The position numbers and the translations under genes are program-made. A stretch of 64,000 bases of DNA, from positions 133,269-197,268 of the forward strand of contig CAZODI010000001.1 in assembly GCA_964578535.1 (NCBI GenBank), in the 5' to 3' direction. The notes beneath the pieces are model-generated. The model had not been told where the DNA came from. It made no database searches and worked only from the letters and a program-made list of their open reading frames with translations. This DNA is from PHBD01 sp964578535. GTDB lineage: Bacteria > Desulfobacterota > Syntrophia > Syntrophales > PHBD01. This document shows, piece by piece, positions 11,910 to 20,180 of this stretch (the first letter of the stretch is position 1; every line of letters starts with the position of its first letter).

Positions 11910-12220
11910 AGGTAGTCTATATCGTCCTTGTCATGCTGATCATGCTGTTTGTGATCACCTTTGCCCTGCAGAACCAGACGGACGTCGTCATCCAGTACTA
12001 CGAGCTGTTTCCGAGGGTCGCGGTGGCCGCCTACATGCTCATCTTCCTGTCCTTCCTGGTGGGCGTCATCTTCACGGGGTTCCTGGGAGTCATCGAGCGC
12101 TTCCAGCTCAACCGCACCATCACGAGGCTGAACAAGCAGATCCGGGAGCTCCGGCGTGAGATCCGCGCCGGCGAAGCCCCACCGGTCATCGAGGAGGGGA
12201 CGGCCGAGAAGCAGTCGTAG
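11906..12220 (+). CDS. LapA-domain (DUF1049) small membrane protein
   Basis: A 104-residue inner-membrane protein with two hydrophobic helices (about 2-22 and 39-62) followed by a charged, probably coiled-coil tail (RTITRLNKQIRELRREIRAG). The ALQNQTDVVIQYY segment between the helices is the LapA/DUF1049 signature. In Escherichia coli LapA works with LapB in regulating lipopolysaccharide assembly; no lapB is present here, so the role is uncertain. It is translationally coupled to the HIT gene by a 4-nt overlap. Confidence 0.8.
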   Translation: MKVVYIVLVMLIMLFVITFALQNQTDVVIQYYELFPRVAVAAYMLIFLSFLVGVIFTGFLGVIERFQLNRTITRLNKQIRELRREIRAGEAPPVIEEGTAEKQS

Positions 12221-12275
12221 AACCACGAGAACAACGGAGACGGACTTCCATCCGATCTCGTTTCCGAAAAAAAGA

Positions 12276-12302
12276 GGGGGGCAGATCTGAAATCCGCCCC
12301 CC
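12276..12302. terminator. GC-rich palindrome between convergent genes (copy a)
   Basis: An imperfect inverted repeat with six G facing six C and a GAT/ATC inner stem. It is flanked by A-rich sequence on the left and TTT on the right, between the convergent LapA and GGDEF-HD genes. It fits a bidirectional terminator and is one of four copies of a shared palindrome in this window (see also 20744, 21278 and 35894). Confidence 0.5.
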
Positions 12303-12338
12303 TTTCTGCGTCCGGGGAAAAAGCGACTCCTCCGCGAT

Positions 12339-12899
12339 CTACAGCCCGATCTGCTCGTGGACGCCGCACATCGCCGCGAGGGACAGCTCGACGAATTCGG
12401 GCAGCGGGATCCCGATCTGCTCGCACTCCAGGATGTTCTCCCGCCGAACCGAGGCCGCAAAGGCCTTCTCCTTCATCCGCTTCACCACCGACTTCACCTT
12501 GACGCTTGCTACCTTTCGGTCGGGCTGAACCAGGGCCGTCGCGGTGATGAGGCCGGTGATCGTCTCGCCCGCCGCCAGGGCGTGATGAAAATCCGTCTCC
12601 CGGGGGAGCTTCGAGGCCGTTTCGTTGTGCCGGAGAATGGCGTCGATCATCTCCGGATCATATCCCCAATCGCGAAGGATCCGCTCCGCCTCGATGCCGT
12701 GGCGGGTGAGGTCGCCCTCCACCCGTTCGATGTCCAGGTCGTGAAGCAGGCCGGCCATGGCCCACAGTTCCTCGTTTTTTCCCAGGCGCCGGGCAAGGGA
12801 ACGCATCACCGCCTCGGATGCAAAGCTGTGGGCGAGCATCCGTTCGTCCGTCACATGGGCCTTGAGCAGGGCAACCGCTTCTTCACGATCCGGAATCAT
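12339..12899 (-). CDS. Possible internal-start HD-domain protein (nested in the GGDEF-HD gene)
   Basis: In frame with the longer gene, an ATG at 12899 begins MIPDREEAVALLKAHV and yields a 186-residue HD-domain protein of the size of stand-alone relatives. AGGAGG at 12907-12912 sits seven bases upstream, a far stronger site than most real starts in this window. This is an alternative product, not proven; if the fusion is genuine, both forms could be translated. Confidence 0.45.
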   Translation of the reverse strand: MIPDREEAVALLKAHVTDERMLAHSFASEAVMRSLARRLGKNEELWAMAGLLHDLDIERVEGDLTRHGIEAERILRDWGYDPEMIDAILRHNETASKLPRETDFHHALAAGETITGLITATALVQPDRKVASVKVKSVVKRMKEKAFAASVRRENILECEQIGIPLPEFVELSLAAMCGVHEQIGL

Positions 12900-14366
12900 C
12901 GCTTCACCTCCTGTGGTGGGCTTCCTTCCTTTGCCGGCCTTTGATGGCCTGGACGGGCCTGTGTTTGGCGGCGTCGTGCAGACCCGGTTTTTCCCCCGGC
13001 GTTTCGCCTCATACATCAGCGAATCGGCCCGGGTGATGAAGGACCGGGACCCCTCTTCCTCATCGCATTGGGAGATGCCGATGCTGATGGTCTTGTGAAC
13101 CTTCTCGCCGTTCCGGGGATGGAAGGGATGGGCCTGGAACACCTCCCGCATTCGCTCGGCCATGATGGTGGCCTGAACGGTTGACGTCTCCGGCAGGAGG
13201 ACCACGAACTCCTCGCCTCCGTAGCGGCAGGCAATGTCGGATTTCCGGGTGCACCGGCGGATCGCCGCGCCAAGGTGCTCGATGACGCGGTCCCCCTCCA
13301 TGTGGCCGTAGGTGTCGTTGAAGACCTTGAAATCGTCGATGTCGATCATCATCAGGGACAGGGACCGGCCGTAGCGCTGCGAGCGGGTCATTTCAAGGGT
13401 CAGCGCGTTGTAGAAGTGCCGCTGGTTGTAGAGACCCGTCAGGCCGTCGGTGATGCTCAGTTCCTCCAGGCGCTGGACGCTGTCCCGCAGGGCCTCCTCC
13501 ATCTGGCGCCGCTTTGTGATGTCCCTCGACATGCCCTGGAGGGCGATGACCTCCCCTCTTTCGTTGCGGATGGCCCGGAGCACGTTCTCGAGCCAGAGGA
13601 CGGAGCCGTTCTTGTGGCAGTATTCCAGCTCAAGCGTCACGGACCGGTCCGGATCGACGCCGGGCAGGCCGTCGATTTCCAGTTCGTGGGCCAGGCGCTC
13701 ATAGGCCACCTTGAGCGATTCCGGGGTGAGCTGCTCCTCGACGGTCTGCCGGTAGCGCTCCTCCGGCGTATAGCCGAGGACGCGGAAAATCGAGGGGCTG
13801 ACATATGTTGTCTTCAGGTCCAGTCCCTGCGTCCAGAGGATGTCCCCCATGTTCTCCACCAGGAAACGGAGCCTCTCCTCGTTTTCCCGGAGGGCATGCT
13901 CCGTTTTCAGCCGCTCCGTGATGTCCCGGCCCACGGCCTGATAACCGGCCAGGTTCTGCTCCTCGTCGAAGACGGCAATGAGCATCCACTGGTACCAGCG
14001 AATCTCACCATCCGGATCGGCAATCCGGTACTCCGTCGTAACGACCGGTTTTTCCGGCGTCAGGGCTTTGTGCTGCGATCTTGCCTGGGTTTGGCTTTCC
14101 TGCGGGATGATGTCGTAGATGCTTCTCCCGAGCAAGTCCCCGGGGGACAGGGAAAACCGGGAGCAGAGGGCTTCGTTGACAAACGACACCGTGCCGTCGG
14201 GCAGGCAGCAGATGATGAAATCGAGGGACGTCGACATGGAAATGTGGCGATTCTCGATCCGCCGTTTCAGGTCATTTCCCCTGACGGGCTGCCGGAAGGT
14301 CGATTCCACCGTCGACTCGCCCTCCGGGGCTCCTGAAGGCCCGGGTATGTCGTGCCGATCGCTCAT
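12339..14366 (-). CDS. PAS-PAS-GGDEF diguanylate cyclase fused to a C-terminal HD domain
   Basis: A 675-residue cytoplasmic signalling protein. It has two PAS domains (about 45-160 and 165-290), a GGDEF domain (about 300-460) with an intact GGEEF active site near residue 382 and an RKSD inhibitory site five residues before it, a short linker, then an HD domain (489-675; LLHDLDIE, RHNETAS). The GGDEF part should make c-di-GMP; the HD part resembles stand-alone HDIG hydrolases. The join is unusual: the HD part starts with its own ATG (12899) preceded by a perfect AGGAGG site, so it may also be made separately, or two genes were fused by loss of a stop. Multi-PAS GGDEF proteins are common; this C-terminal partner is not. 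Confidence 0.88.
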   Translation of the reverse strand: MSDRHDIPGPSGAPEGESTVESTFRQPVRGNDLKRRIENRHISMSTSLDFIICCLPDGTVSFVNEALCSRFSLSPGDLLGRSIYDIIPQESQTQARSQHKALTPEKPVVTTEYRIADPDGEIRWYQWMLIAVFDEEQNLAGYQAVGRDITERLKTEHALRENEERLRFLVENMGDILWTQGLDLKTTYVSPSIFRVLGYTPEERYRQTVEEQLTPESLKVAYERLAHELEIDGLPGVDPDRSVTLELEYCHKNGSVLWLENVLRAIRNERGEVIALQGMSRDITKRRQMEEALRDSVQRLEELSITDGLTGLYNQRHFYNALTLEMTRSQRYGRSLSLMMIDIDDFKVFNDTYGHMEGDRVIEHLGAAIRRCTRKSDIACRYGGEEFVVLLPETSTVQATIMAERMREVFQAHPFHPRNGEKVHKTISIGISQCDEEEGSRSFITRADSLMYEAKRRGKNRVCTTPPNTGPSRPSKAGKGRKPTTGGEAMIPDREEAVALLKAHVTDERMLAHSFASEAVMRSLARRLGKNEELWAMAGLLHDLDIERVEGDLTRHGIEAERILRDWGYDPEMIDAILRHNETASKLPRETDFHHALAAGETITGLITATALVQPDRKVASVKVKSVVKRMKEKAFAASVRRENILECEQIGIPLPEFVELSLAAMCGVHEQIGL
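12907..12912 (-). promoter_or_regulatory. Strong internal ribosome binding site within the GGDEF-HD gene
   Basis: AGGAGG (minus strand) lies seven bases before the in-frame ATG at 12899, exactly at the GGDEF/HD domain junction. Confidence 0.55.
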
Positions 14367-14474
14367 AGTGAATCTTCAATGCATTCGGATGGTTGATAAT
14401 TGTCTGGTCCATCACGGCCGTTCTTCTTAGCGTGGCGGCCGGTTGCCGTCAACGGAAAAAGATGCCGCCGACGA

Positions 14475-15188
14475 TCAGGAAACGGCACCGTGTTTCCGCA
14501 GCAGCTGCACCACGGCACCGGCGACCCTTCGGTAGCCTTCCGCGTTGGGATGAATCGGGTCCCCCTTGAGGCCTCCGTCGGACAGGACGTCTGTAAGCAC
14601 CCGATCTTCCAGGGGGACTTTCATCTCGCCGGCGATCTCCCGGTAGAGAGCGGGCGGCTTGAGGAGGAGACCCGGTGCGGGAACGGCCAGCAGAACCACG
14701 GCCGCGCCCTTTTCCCGGGCGAGGACGATCATGGCGCGCAGGTTCCTCGCCGTTTCGCGGGTGTCCATCCGCCTCAGGAAGTCGTTGCCGCCGTGGCAGA
14801 GAATCACCACATCCGGCCTTGTCTCGGCGAGGACGGCGGGGAGCCTCCGGAGTCCCTCCGCGGACACCTCGCCCGGCACGCCGGATCGGACAACCCGGAT
14901 CTTCAGGAGCCCTTCCAGGACCTCCGGGTAGCTTTGTCCGGGACCCGCCCCGTTGCCGGCGGTCAGGCTGTCGCCGAAGGCCAGGATGGTTTTCCCGGAA
15001 TCGAGCCGCGGCAGCCGCTCCCGGTCGGAGCAGCCGGCAAGGAAGGCCAGGAGTAGAAGAAGGAGAACCAGCCCGCCGGCGCATCGGCGGGACGGGGTGC
15101 GAAGGCTATCCGTTGCAGAGACAGGGTCGTTTCGGGTAGAGGAAGAAAGCGCCGCCCCGGCCGTGCGGGGGTGCGAAACACCGGCCAC
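14475..15188 (-). CDS. GDSL/SGNH-family esterase, probable lipoprotein (start unresolved)
   Basis: A TesA-like arylesterase/lysophospholipase. It has a leucine-rich signal segment ending LAFLAGC (lipobox), then block I FGDSLTAGNG, block III GGNDF and block V DPIHPN, giving the Ser-Asp-His triad. It would be anchored to a membrane by the lipidated Cys. The problem is the start: no ATG, GTG or TTG lies in frame close to the signal sequence. The nearest is a GTG at 15188, about 30 residues too early, while an ATG at 15084 at the ideal place is in another frame. A frameshift or sequencing error just before the signal peptide, or a rare start codon, would explain this. Confidence 0.75.
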   Translation of the reverse strand: MAGVSHPRTAGAALSSSTRNDPVSATDSLRTPSRRCAGGLVLLLLLLAFLAGCSDRERLPRLDSGKTILAFGDSLTAGNGAGPGQSYPEVLEGLLKIRVVRSGVPGEVSAEGLRRLPAVLAETRPDVVILCHGGNDFLRRMDTRETARNLRAMIVLAREKGAAVVLLAVPAPGLLLKPPALYREIAGEMKVPLEDRVLTDVLSDGGLKGDPIHPNAEGYRRVAGAVVQLLRKHGAVS

Positions 15189-15215
15189 CGGAAGGCGGGG
15201 AAGAAGGAGGGGACG

Positions 15216-15854
15216 ATGATCCTGTATGCCGTGGCGGACATTCATGGAAAAAAGGAGAACCTCGATCGAATCGAGAGGACCGTTCGGGAACGCAGGCCCG
15301 ACGCCGTCATCGCCGCCGGGGACGTGGCAACGCGGCGGGATGCCGCTCCCGTCCTGGAGCGGTTGGACGGCCTGGCCGTTCCGGTCATGCTTGTCCGCGG
15401 CAACATGGACCCTCCCGGCCTGGACGCCGAGGCGGAGAGATACGGGAACATCCGGTCTCTCCACCACAGCGAGATCGTGATCGGAGGCGTTCCGTTCACC
15501 GGGATCAGCGGTACGATCCCCGTTCCCTTTCGCACCCGCATTACGTTCCGGGAAGACCGGGAGCTCGCGGTCCTGATGCCGCGGGTCCGTCGGGATACGG
15601 TCCTGGTCGCCCATCCCCCGCCGCTGGGCATTCTCGACCGGGCCTTCGGGATGCTTCACGCCGGTTCGCCGGGCCTTCGGGACTTCATCCGGCAGACGGA
15701 GCCGCGCCTCCTTGTCTGCGGTCACATTCACGAGGCGGCCGGAGCGGAGCGGATGGGGCGTACCCTGGTCGTCAACGCCGCCATGGGGAGAAGGGGAGGA
15801 GGAGCGTTGATCCACCTGGGGCAGGATGACGACATCCGCCTGGAATGGCCATAA
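15216..15854 (+). CDS. Calcineurin-like metallophosphoesterase
   Basis: A 212-residue phosphoesterase with the metal-ligand motifs in order: ADIHGKKENL (residues 7-16), AGDVATR, RGNMD, AHPPPLG and CGHIHE. It resembles small YfcE/MJ0912-type phosphodiesterases with unknown physiological substrates. The ATG at 15216 follows AAGGAGGGG directly; an upstream ATG at 15171 lacks a site. It is divergent from the GDSL lipoprotein and the promoter regions overlap. Confidence 0.85.
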   Translation: MILYAVADIHGKKENLDRIERTVRERRPDAVIAAGDVATRRDAAPVLERLDGLAVPVMLVRGNMDPPGLDAEAERYGNIRSLHHSEIVIGGVPFTGISGTIPVPFRTRITFREDRELAVLMPRVRRDTVLVAHPPPLGILDRAFGMLHAGSPGLRDFIRQTEPRLLVCGHIHEAAGAERMGRTLVVNAAMGRRGGGALIHLGQDDDIRLEWP

Positions 15855-15915
15855 GGCGGAACGGCCACGGATTTCTCCGGTCCACAAACGGCCGGAGACC
15901 CTCCGGGGATTCCGC

Positions 15916-16830
15916 TTATTCCTCCGGCATCCTCTCGTGCGGTACGTCCAGCCAGTTGCCCGAGGGGATGGGGCTCATGCCGGCCGGCGTTCCGTCGTAG
16001 AGGTACGCCCAGGCCGTATAGGAGTTCCCGTCTTCCGCCCGGACCCGGACGATGGCGCGCCGGAAGAGGGAGCCGGTGGATCCGTAGCGCCGGACGGTCT
16101 CGACGATGTCCAGCATCTCGAAGGCCTTTTTCAGGTCCACCAGGGGATAGATCTCACCCTGAATCTCCTGGCCCTCGCGTTCCGCCGGAAACATGGCCGG
16201 AAACCCCTTTCCACTCGCGTAGAGCGTTCCCGGAGCCTTTGCCCGCATACCCGCACTCTGGTTGCACCAGTGCTCCAGGATGTGATGCCGGACCTCTCCT
16301 TCCATCAGGGTGCCGTATACAAAGAGCTTGTCGATGTACCACGGTGGTTCCTTCCCTTGGGAAACCGGCCGAAGCATGAGGTCGGTGAATCCGTGTGCCG
16401 TGAGCCCCTCCTTGACGATCCCGACATACTCCGCCGTGGGCTTGACGAATCCGCCCTCCGTCAGGGAGGTGTCGACCTGGTATGTGACGGCGGAATGCTC
16501 CCGCCCGTCCTCCGTCAGGGCGACGACGTCGAGATGCTTGTAGTCCCTGGGGGCGCTTACCCTCCGGTCCATGATCTTCCAGCCCTCGGACGTCATGTGG
16601 TATAAGACGCCCGGGGTGGCCTGGCCGAGCCGGTGTCGGATGTTGAGGGAACCGCCCTCCCGGACGGGAGAGGGGAGATTGAAAACGATCTGCGTGTCCG
16701 GCAGGTAGGCCCGGGCGAAAACCGGTCCCAGCGGGTAGGGCTGGTCGTTTTCCCGGCACCATTGGCGGACATCCGCCTCATTCATGTTCGTACCGTACGA
16801 AAAGTAAAAAATGTCCTGACCGGGTTCCAT
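15916..16830 (-). CDS. Protein with two tandem gamma-glutamylcyclotransferase-like domains
   Basis: A 304-residue protein with two GGCT folds. The first (about 5-160) starts FYFSYGTNMNEADV, the form that binds the substrate gamma-glutamyl group in animal-type GGCT. The second (about 165-290) starts KLFVYGTLMEGEVRHH, the AIG2/GGACT-like form. Both carry the YGTxM/L core. GGCT enzymes release 5-oxoproline from gamma-glutamyl amines or amino acids. The ATG at 16830 has AGGGGGAAG upstream. Single-domain forms are normal, so the tandem arrangement is notable. It is divergent from the Mut7-C gene. Confidence 0.8.
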   Translation of the reverse strand: MEPGQDIFYFSYGTNMNEADVRQWCRENDQPYPLGPVFARAYLPDTQIVFNLPSPVREGGSLNIRHRLGQATPGVLYHMTSEGWKIMDRRVSAPRDYKHLDVVALTEDGREHSAVTYQVDTSLTEGGFVKPTAEYVGIVKEGLTAHGFTDLMLRPVSQGKEPPWYIDKLFVYGTLMEGEVRHHILEHWCNQSAGMRAKAPGTLYASGKGFPAMFPAEREGQEIQGEIYPLVDLKKAFEMLDIVETVRRYGSTGSLFRRAIVRVRAEDGNSYTAWAYLYDGTPAGMSPIPSGNWLDVPHERMPEE

Positions 16831-16929
16831 GTGCTTCCCCCTGTTGAAGGGCTCCCGCCCATGATGGAGGGGGAATATAGCACAAGGCAAAACGGATTGG
16901 AAACGACTTCCCTTCGCGGAGGTGCGGGC

Positions 16930-17415
16930 GTGGAAGCAGACGGCGTTGTGAAGCTGATTGTCGACGGGAACCTGGGGAAACTGGCCCGATGGCTGCGGGC
17001 CCTGGGGTGCGACGCGGTCAGCCATGCGGGCCGCGCGGACCGCTTTCTGCTCCGGAGGGCGCTTCTGGAAGAGCGGATTGCGGTCACGAAGAGCCGGACC
17101 CTGGCGACGAGGCCGTTCCGGGGGCGGCTGGTCCTGATCACGGCGGACCGCTGGGAGGAGCAGCTTGCGGAAGCGGCGGCCGCTCTCGATCTGTCATTCG
17201 ATCCCCGCGCCGTCCTGGGGCGATGCCTGGACTGCAACGAGGTGCTGTCGGACGTGGAGAAGGGAGCGGTGGAGGGGCTGGTCCCCGCCTACGTCCTGGA
17301 GACGCAGCCGAACTTCCGGAGATGCGGACATTGCGGGCGGGTCTACTGGGCCGGGAGCCACGCGGAGAGGATGCTCCGTGTCATGAGGAGCCGCATTCCG
17401 TCTCGTCCCCCTTGA
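16930..17415 (+). CDS. Mut7-C RNase-domain protein with zinc ribbon
   Basis: A 161-residue protein of the PIN-like Mut7-C family. The N-terminal KLIVDGNLGKLARWLRALG carries the conserved acidic residue of the nuclease fold, and the C-terminal part has two Cys pairs (CLDC and CGHC) forming a zinc ribbon. The GTG at 16930 is chosen because GGAGG lies seven bases upstream and the protein then begins at the domain edge; longer starts would run into the divergent gene. Its 3' end overlaps the convergent MogA/MoaB gene by 35 nt. RNase activity is inferred from the family. Confidence 0.82.
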   Translation: MEADGVVKLIVDGNLGKLARWLRALGCDAVSHAGRADRFLLRRALLEERIAVTKSRTLATRPFRGRLVLITADRWEEQLAEAAAALDLSFDPRAVLGRCLDCNEVLSDVEKGAVEGLVPAYVLETQPNFRRCGHCGRVYWAGSHAERMLRVMRSRIPSRPP

Positions 17416-17875
17416 TCTTTTCGACGGCGTGGGGAATGGCCGGCAGGAGCACCTCGAGATTCTCCCGGGCACCCCTCGGGCTGCCGGGGAGATTGACGAT
17501 CAGCGAGGTGCCGCGGATGCCCACGATGGCTCGGGAAATCATGGCATGGGGCGTCTTCGCGGCGCTGGCCCTGCGCATGGCCTCCGCCATGCCGGGGATC
17601 TCCTTCTGAATGACGGCGAGCGTCGCGTCCGGCGTCACGTCGCGGGGGCTGACCCCCGTTCCGCCGGTCGTGACGATCAGGTCCAGCTTTTCCTCATCGG
17701 CGAAGCGGACCAGGATCTCTCGGATCCGGTCCGTCTCGTCGGGCACGATCGCCGCCTGCTCGATCCGGCAGCCGATCCCCTGAAGCAGGCGGGCCACCTC
17801 GGGTCCGCTCAAGTCCTCCCGGGCTCCCTGGGATCCACGGTCGCTGACCGTGATGACGCCGGCACGGATGATCAT
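17381..17875 (-). CDS. Molybdopterin adenylyltransferase-type protein (MogA/MoaB)
   Basis: A 164-residue MoCF-domain protein that would activate molybdopterin by adenylylation before metal insertion. Seen: AGVITVSDRGSQG at the N-terminus, TTGGTGVSPRDVTPDA in the middle (the GGTG and D-x-T binding motifs), and NLPGSPRGA near the end, all family signatures. Its ATG at 17875 overlaps the stop of the EF-G-like gene by 4 nt, so they are probably co-transcribed. No other moa, moe or mod gene is near. MogA and MoaB cannot be told apart here. Confidence 0.88.
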   Translation of the reverse strand: MIIRAGVITVSDRGSQGAREDLSGPEVARLLQGIGCRIEQAAIVPDETDRIREILVRFADEEKLDLIVTTGGTGVSPRDVTPDATLAVIQKEIPGMAEAMRRASAAKTPHAMISRAIVGIRGTSLIVNLPGSPRGARENLEVLLPAIPHAVEKIKGDETECGSS

Positions 17876-19968
17876 TTTTCCGCCGCTTCTTTCTCCTTCT
17901 TCGCCTCGGCGATCACCTTCTCGGCGATCTGCGCCGGGACTTCCTCGTAGTGGGAGAACTCGTAGGTGAAGGTTCCCCGGCCGCTCGTCATGGAGCGCAG
18001 GTCCGGGGCGTATTTCAGGATCTCCGCCAGCGGGATGCTGGCCTTGACGATCTGGTTCGATCCCTTCGAGTCCATGCCGAGGACGCGGCCCCGGCGGGAG
18101 TTCAGGTCGCCGATGATGTCGCCCATGTACTCGTCGGGGATCTCGATGTCGATGTTGACGATGGGTTCCAGCAGGGTGGGCTGGCATTCCAGGACGGCCT
18201 TCTTGAAGCCCATGGACCCGGCGATCTTGAAGGCCATTTCCGACGAGTCCACCGTGTGGTACGAGCCGTCCACGAGGGCGACCTTCAAATCCACCGTCGG
18301 ATAGCCTGCCAGGACCCCTTCCTCCATCGCCTCCACGATGCCCTTTTCCACGGCCGGCCGGTACTGCTGGGGAACGACGCCGCCGACGATCTTGTCGGCA
18401 AACTCAAAGCCGCCGCCCCGGGGAAGGGGCTCCACGTCCAGCCAGACGTCGCCGAACTGGCCCCGCCCGCCGGACTGCTTCTTGTACCGTCCCTGGATGC
18501 CCATCTTCGCCTTCTTGATGGTTTCCTTGTAGGGGACCTTGGGCGTCTTGAGGTTCACTTCGACGCCGAACTTCCGCTTCATCTTCTCGACGGTGACCTC
18601 GATGTGGACCTGGCCGGTCCCGGAGAGGATCATCTCTTTGGTCTGCTCGTCGCGCCGGTAGGTCAGGGTCGGGTCTTCTTCGATGAGCCGGTTGATGGAC
18701 GAGACGATCTTTTCCTCGTCGCCCCGGGAGCGGGGCTCGATGGCAAAGGACATGACCGCTGCCGGCGTCGGAATCCGCGGCAGAACGATGGGAGCCTTCT
18801 CGAAGCAGAGCGTATCTCCCGTCAGGGTTTCCTTGAGCTTCGCAACGGCTGCGATGTCGCCCGGAACCAGGGGATCATCCGTGGGTTTCTGGATCTTGCC
18901 TTCGAGGAAGAAGATGTTTCCGAACCGCTCCGTGGTCTTGTGGGTCGGGTTGAAGAACGTGGCGTCGGAGGTCACCGTGCCCGAGTAGACGCGGAAGATG
19001 GTTACCCGGCCGGCGTAGGGATCGGCGATGGTCTTGAACACACGGGCCGCGAAGGGGGCCGAGGGATCGGGAAGCCTTTCCTCCAGTTCCTCCGTCCCGG
19101 GTTTCGTGCCCGTGACGGCGCCCCGGTCCACCGGGGAGGGGAACAGCCGGACCATCAGGTCCATCACGAGGGAGGTGCCGATGTTCTTGAGGGCGGACGT
19201 GCAGACGACCGGGACCACGGAACCCGAGAGCACGCCTTTCCGCAGCCCCTGCTGGAGCTCTTCGGCGCTGAGCTCTCCCGATTCCAGGTACTTGTCCATC
19301 AGGGTTTCGTCCGTTTCGGCGATGTCCTCGACCATGGTGCCCCGGTATTTTTCCACCTGGGCGGCCAGGTCGGCGGGGATGTCCGCCGGCTTGAAGGTGC
19401 CTTTCCCTTCGTCGAAGAGGAAGGCCTTTCCCGCCACCAGGTCCACCACACCCTTGAATTCGGCCTCCTTGCCGATGGGCAGCATCAGGGGGGTGACCTT
19501 CCGGCCGAGCTTGGCCCCGATGCTCTCGACGGCCTTCCCGAAATCCGCCCGCTCGCGATCCAGCCGGTTGATGACGGCGATCCGGGGCAGTGTATAGGAA
19601 TCGGCGGCTTCCCAGGCCTTGATCGTCTGAAACTCGACGCCGCTGACGGCGTCGACGACCACGAGAACCGCATCGGCGTGGGCCAGGCAGCCCATCATGT
19701 CGTAGGCAAAATTGGAGTCTCCCGGGGAGTCGAGCAGATTCACCTTGTGCTTGTCCCACTCGAAAAAATTCACCGCGGTGTTGATGGAGCTGCGCCGTTT
19801 GTGCTCCTCCGGCTCGAAGTCCATCGATGAGCTTCCGTCGTCCACGCGGCCGAGGCGCTCCGTCTTGCCGGAAACGAACAGGAAAGACTCGCACAGCGTC
19901 GTCTTGCCCGTTCCTCCGTGACCTGCAACGGCAACGTTCCTCAAGGCTTGTGACTCGTATTTTGCCAT
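17872..19968 (-). CDS. EF-G-like GTPase (FusA2-type)
   Basis: A five-domain translation-factor GTPase of ~698 residues related to elongation factor G. The P-loop is GHGGTGKTT (residues 15-23) and not the AHxDAGKTT of canonical EF-G. Switch I has EHKRRSSI where EF-G has ERGITI, and switch II is DSPGD, with Asp84 at the place of the catalytic His. NRLD serves as the base-recognition motif. It therefore belongs to the EF-G-like paralogues, not the main translocase. The ATG at 19968 follows AAAGGAGCAACC. Its role may be ribosome-related, but translocation is not implied. Confidence 0.9.
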   Translation of the reverse strand: MAKYESQALRNVAVAGHGGTGKTTLCESFLFVSGKTERLGRVDDGSSSMDFEPEEHKRRSSINTAVNFFEWDKHKVNLLDSPGDSNFAYDMMGCLAHADAVLVVVDAVSGVEFQTIKAWEAADSYTLPRIAVINRLDRERADFGKAVESIGAKLGRKVTPLMLPIGKEAEFKGVVDLVAGKAFLFDEGKGTFKPADIPADLAAQVEKYRGTMVEDIAETDETLMDKYLESGELSAEELQQGLRKGVLSGSVVPVVCTSALKNIGTSLVMDLMVRLFPSPVDRGAVTGTKPGTEELEERLPDPSAPFAARVFKTIADPYAGRVTIFRVYSGTVTSDATFFNPTHKTTERFGNIFFLEGKIQKPTDDPLVPGDIAAVAKLKETLTGDTLCFEKAPIVLPRIPTPAAVMSFAIEPRSRGDEEKIVSSINRLIEEDPTLTYRRDEQTKEMILSGTGQVHIEVTVEKMKRKFGVEVNLKTPKVPYKETIKKAKMGIQGRYKKQSGGRGQFGDVWLDVEPLPRGGGFEFADKIVGGVVPQQYRPAVEKGIVEAMEEGVLAGYPTVDLKVALVDGSYHTVDSSEMAFKIAGSMGFKKAVLECQPTLLEPIVNIDIEIPDEYMGDIIGDLNSRRGRVLGMDSKGSNQIVKASIPLAEILKYAPDLRSMTSGRGTFTYEFSHYEEVPAQIAEKVIAEAKKEKEAAEK

Positions 19969-20079
19969 GGTTGCTCCTTTCAGATTCAATGGAAGGGTCC
20001 TGTCCGAAGACCCTGGTGTTTAGCCAAGATCGGCGCGCCAAGTCAAGACAATTTTCGGCATCGGAGAGGGAAGGGAACA

Positions 20080-20107
20080 TTGACAATTTGACGCTGCGGC
20101 TTATGTT
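20080..20107 (+). promoter_or_regulatory. Candidate sigma-70 promoter of the ferritin gene
   Basis: A perfect TTGACA (20080-20085) is followed after 16 bp by TATGTT (20102-20107), 74 bp before the ferritin ATG, in a locally AT-richer stretch. No clear Fur-box palindrome was seen. Confidence 0.4.
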
Positions 20108-20180
20108 TATTCGACAAGGGAAAATGAGGCGGAAACCATTTGTCCCGGACGGTCCGGAAACGAGAAAAGGAGGCACGGCG

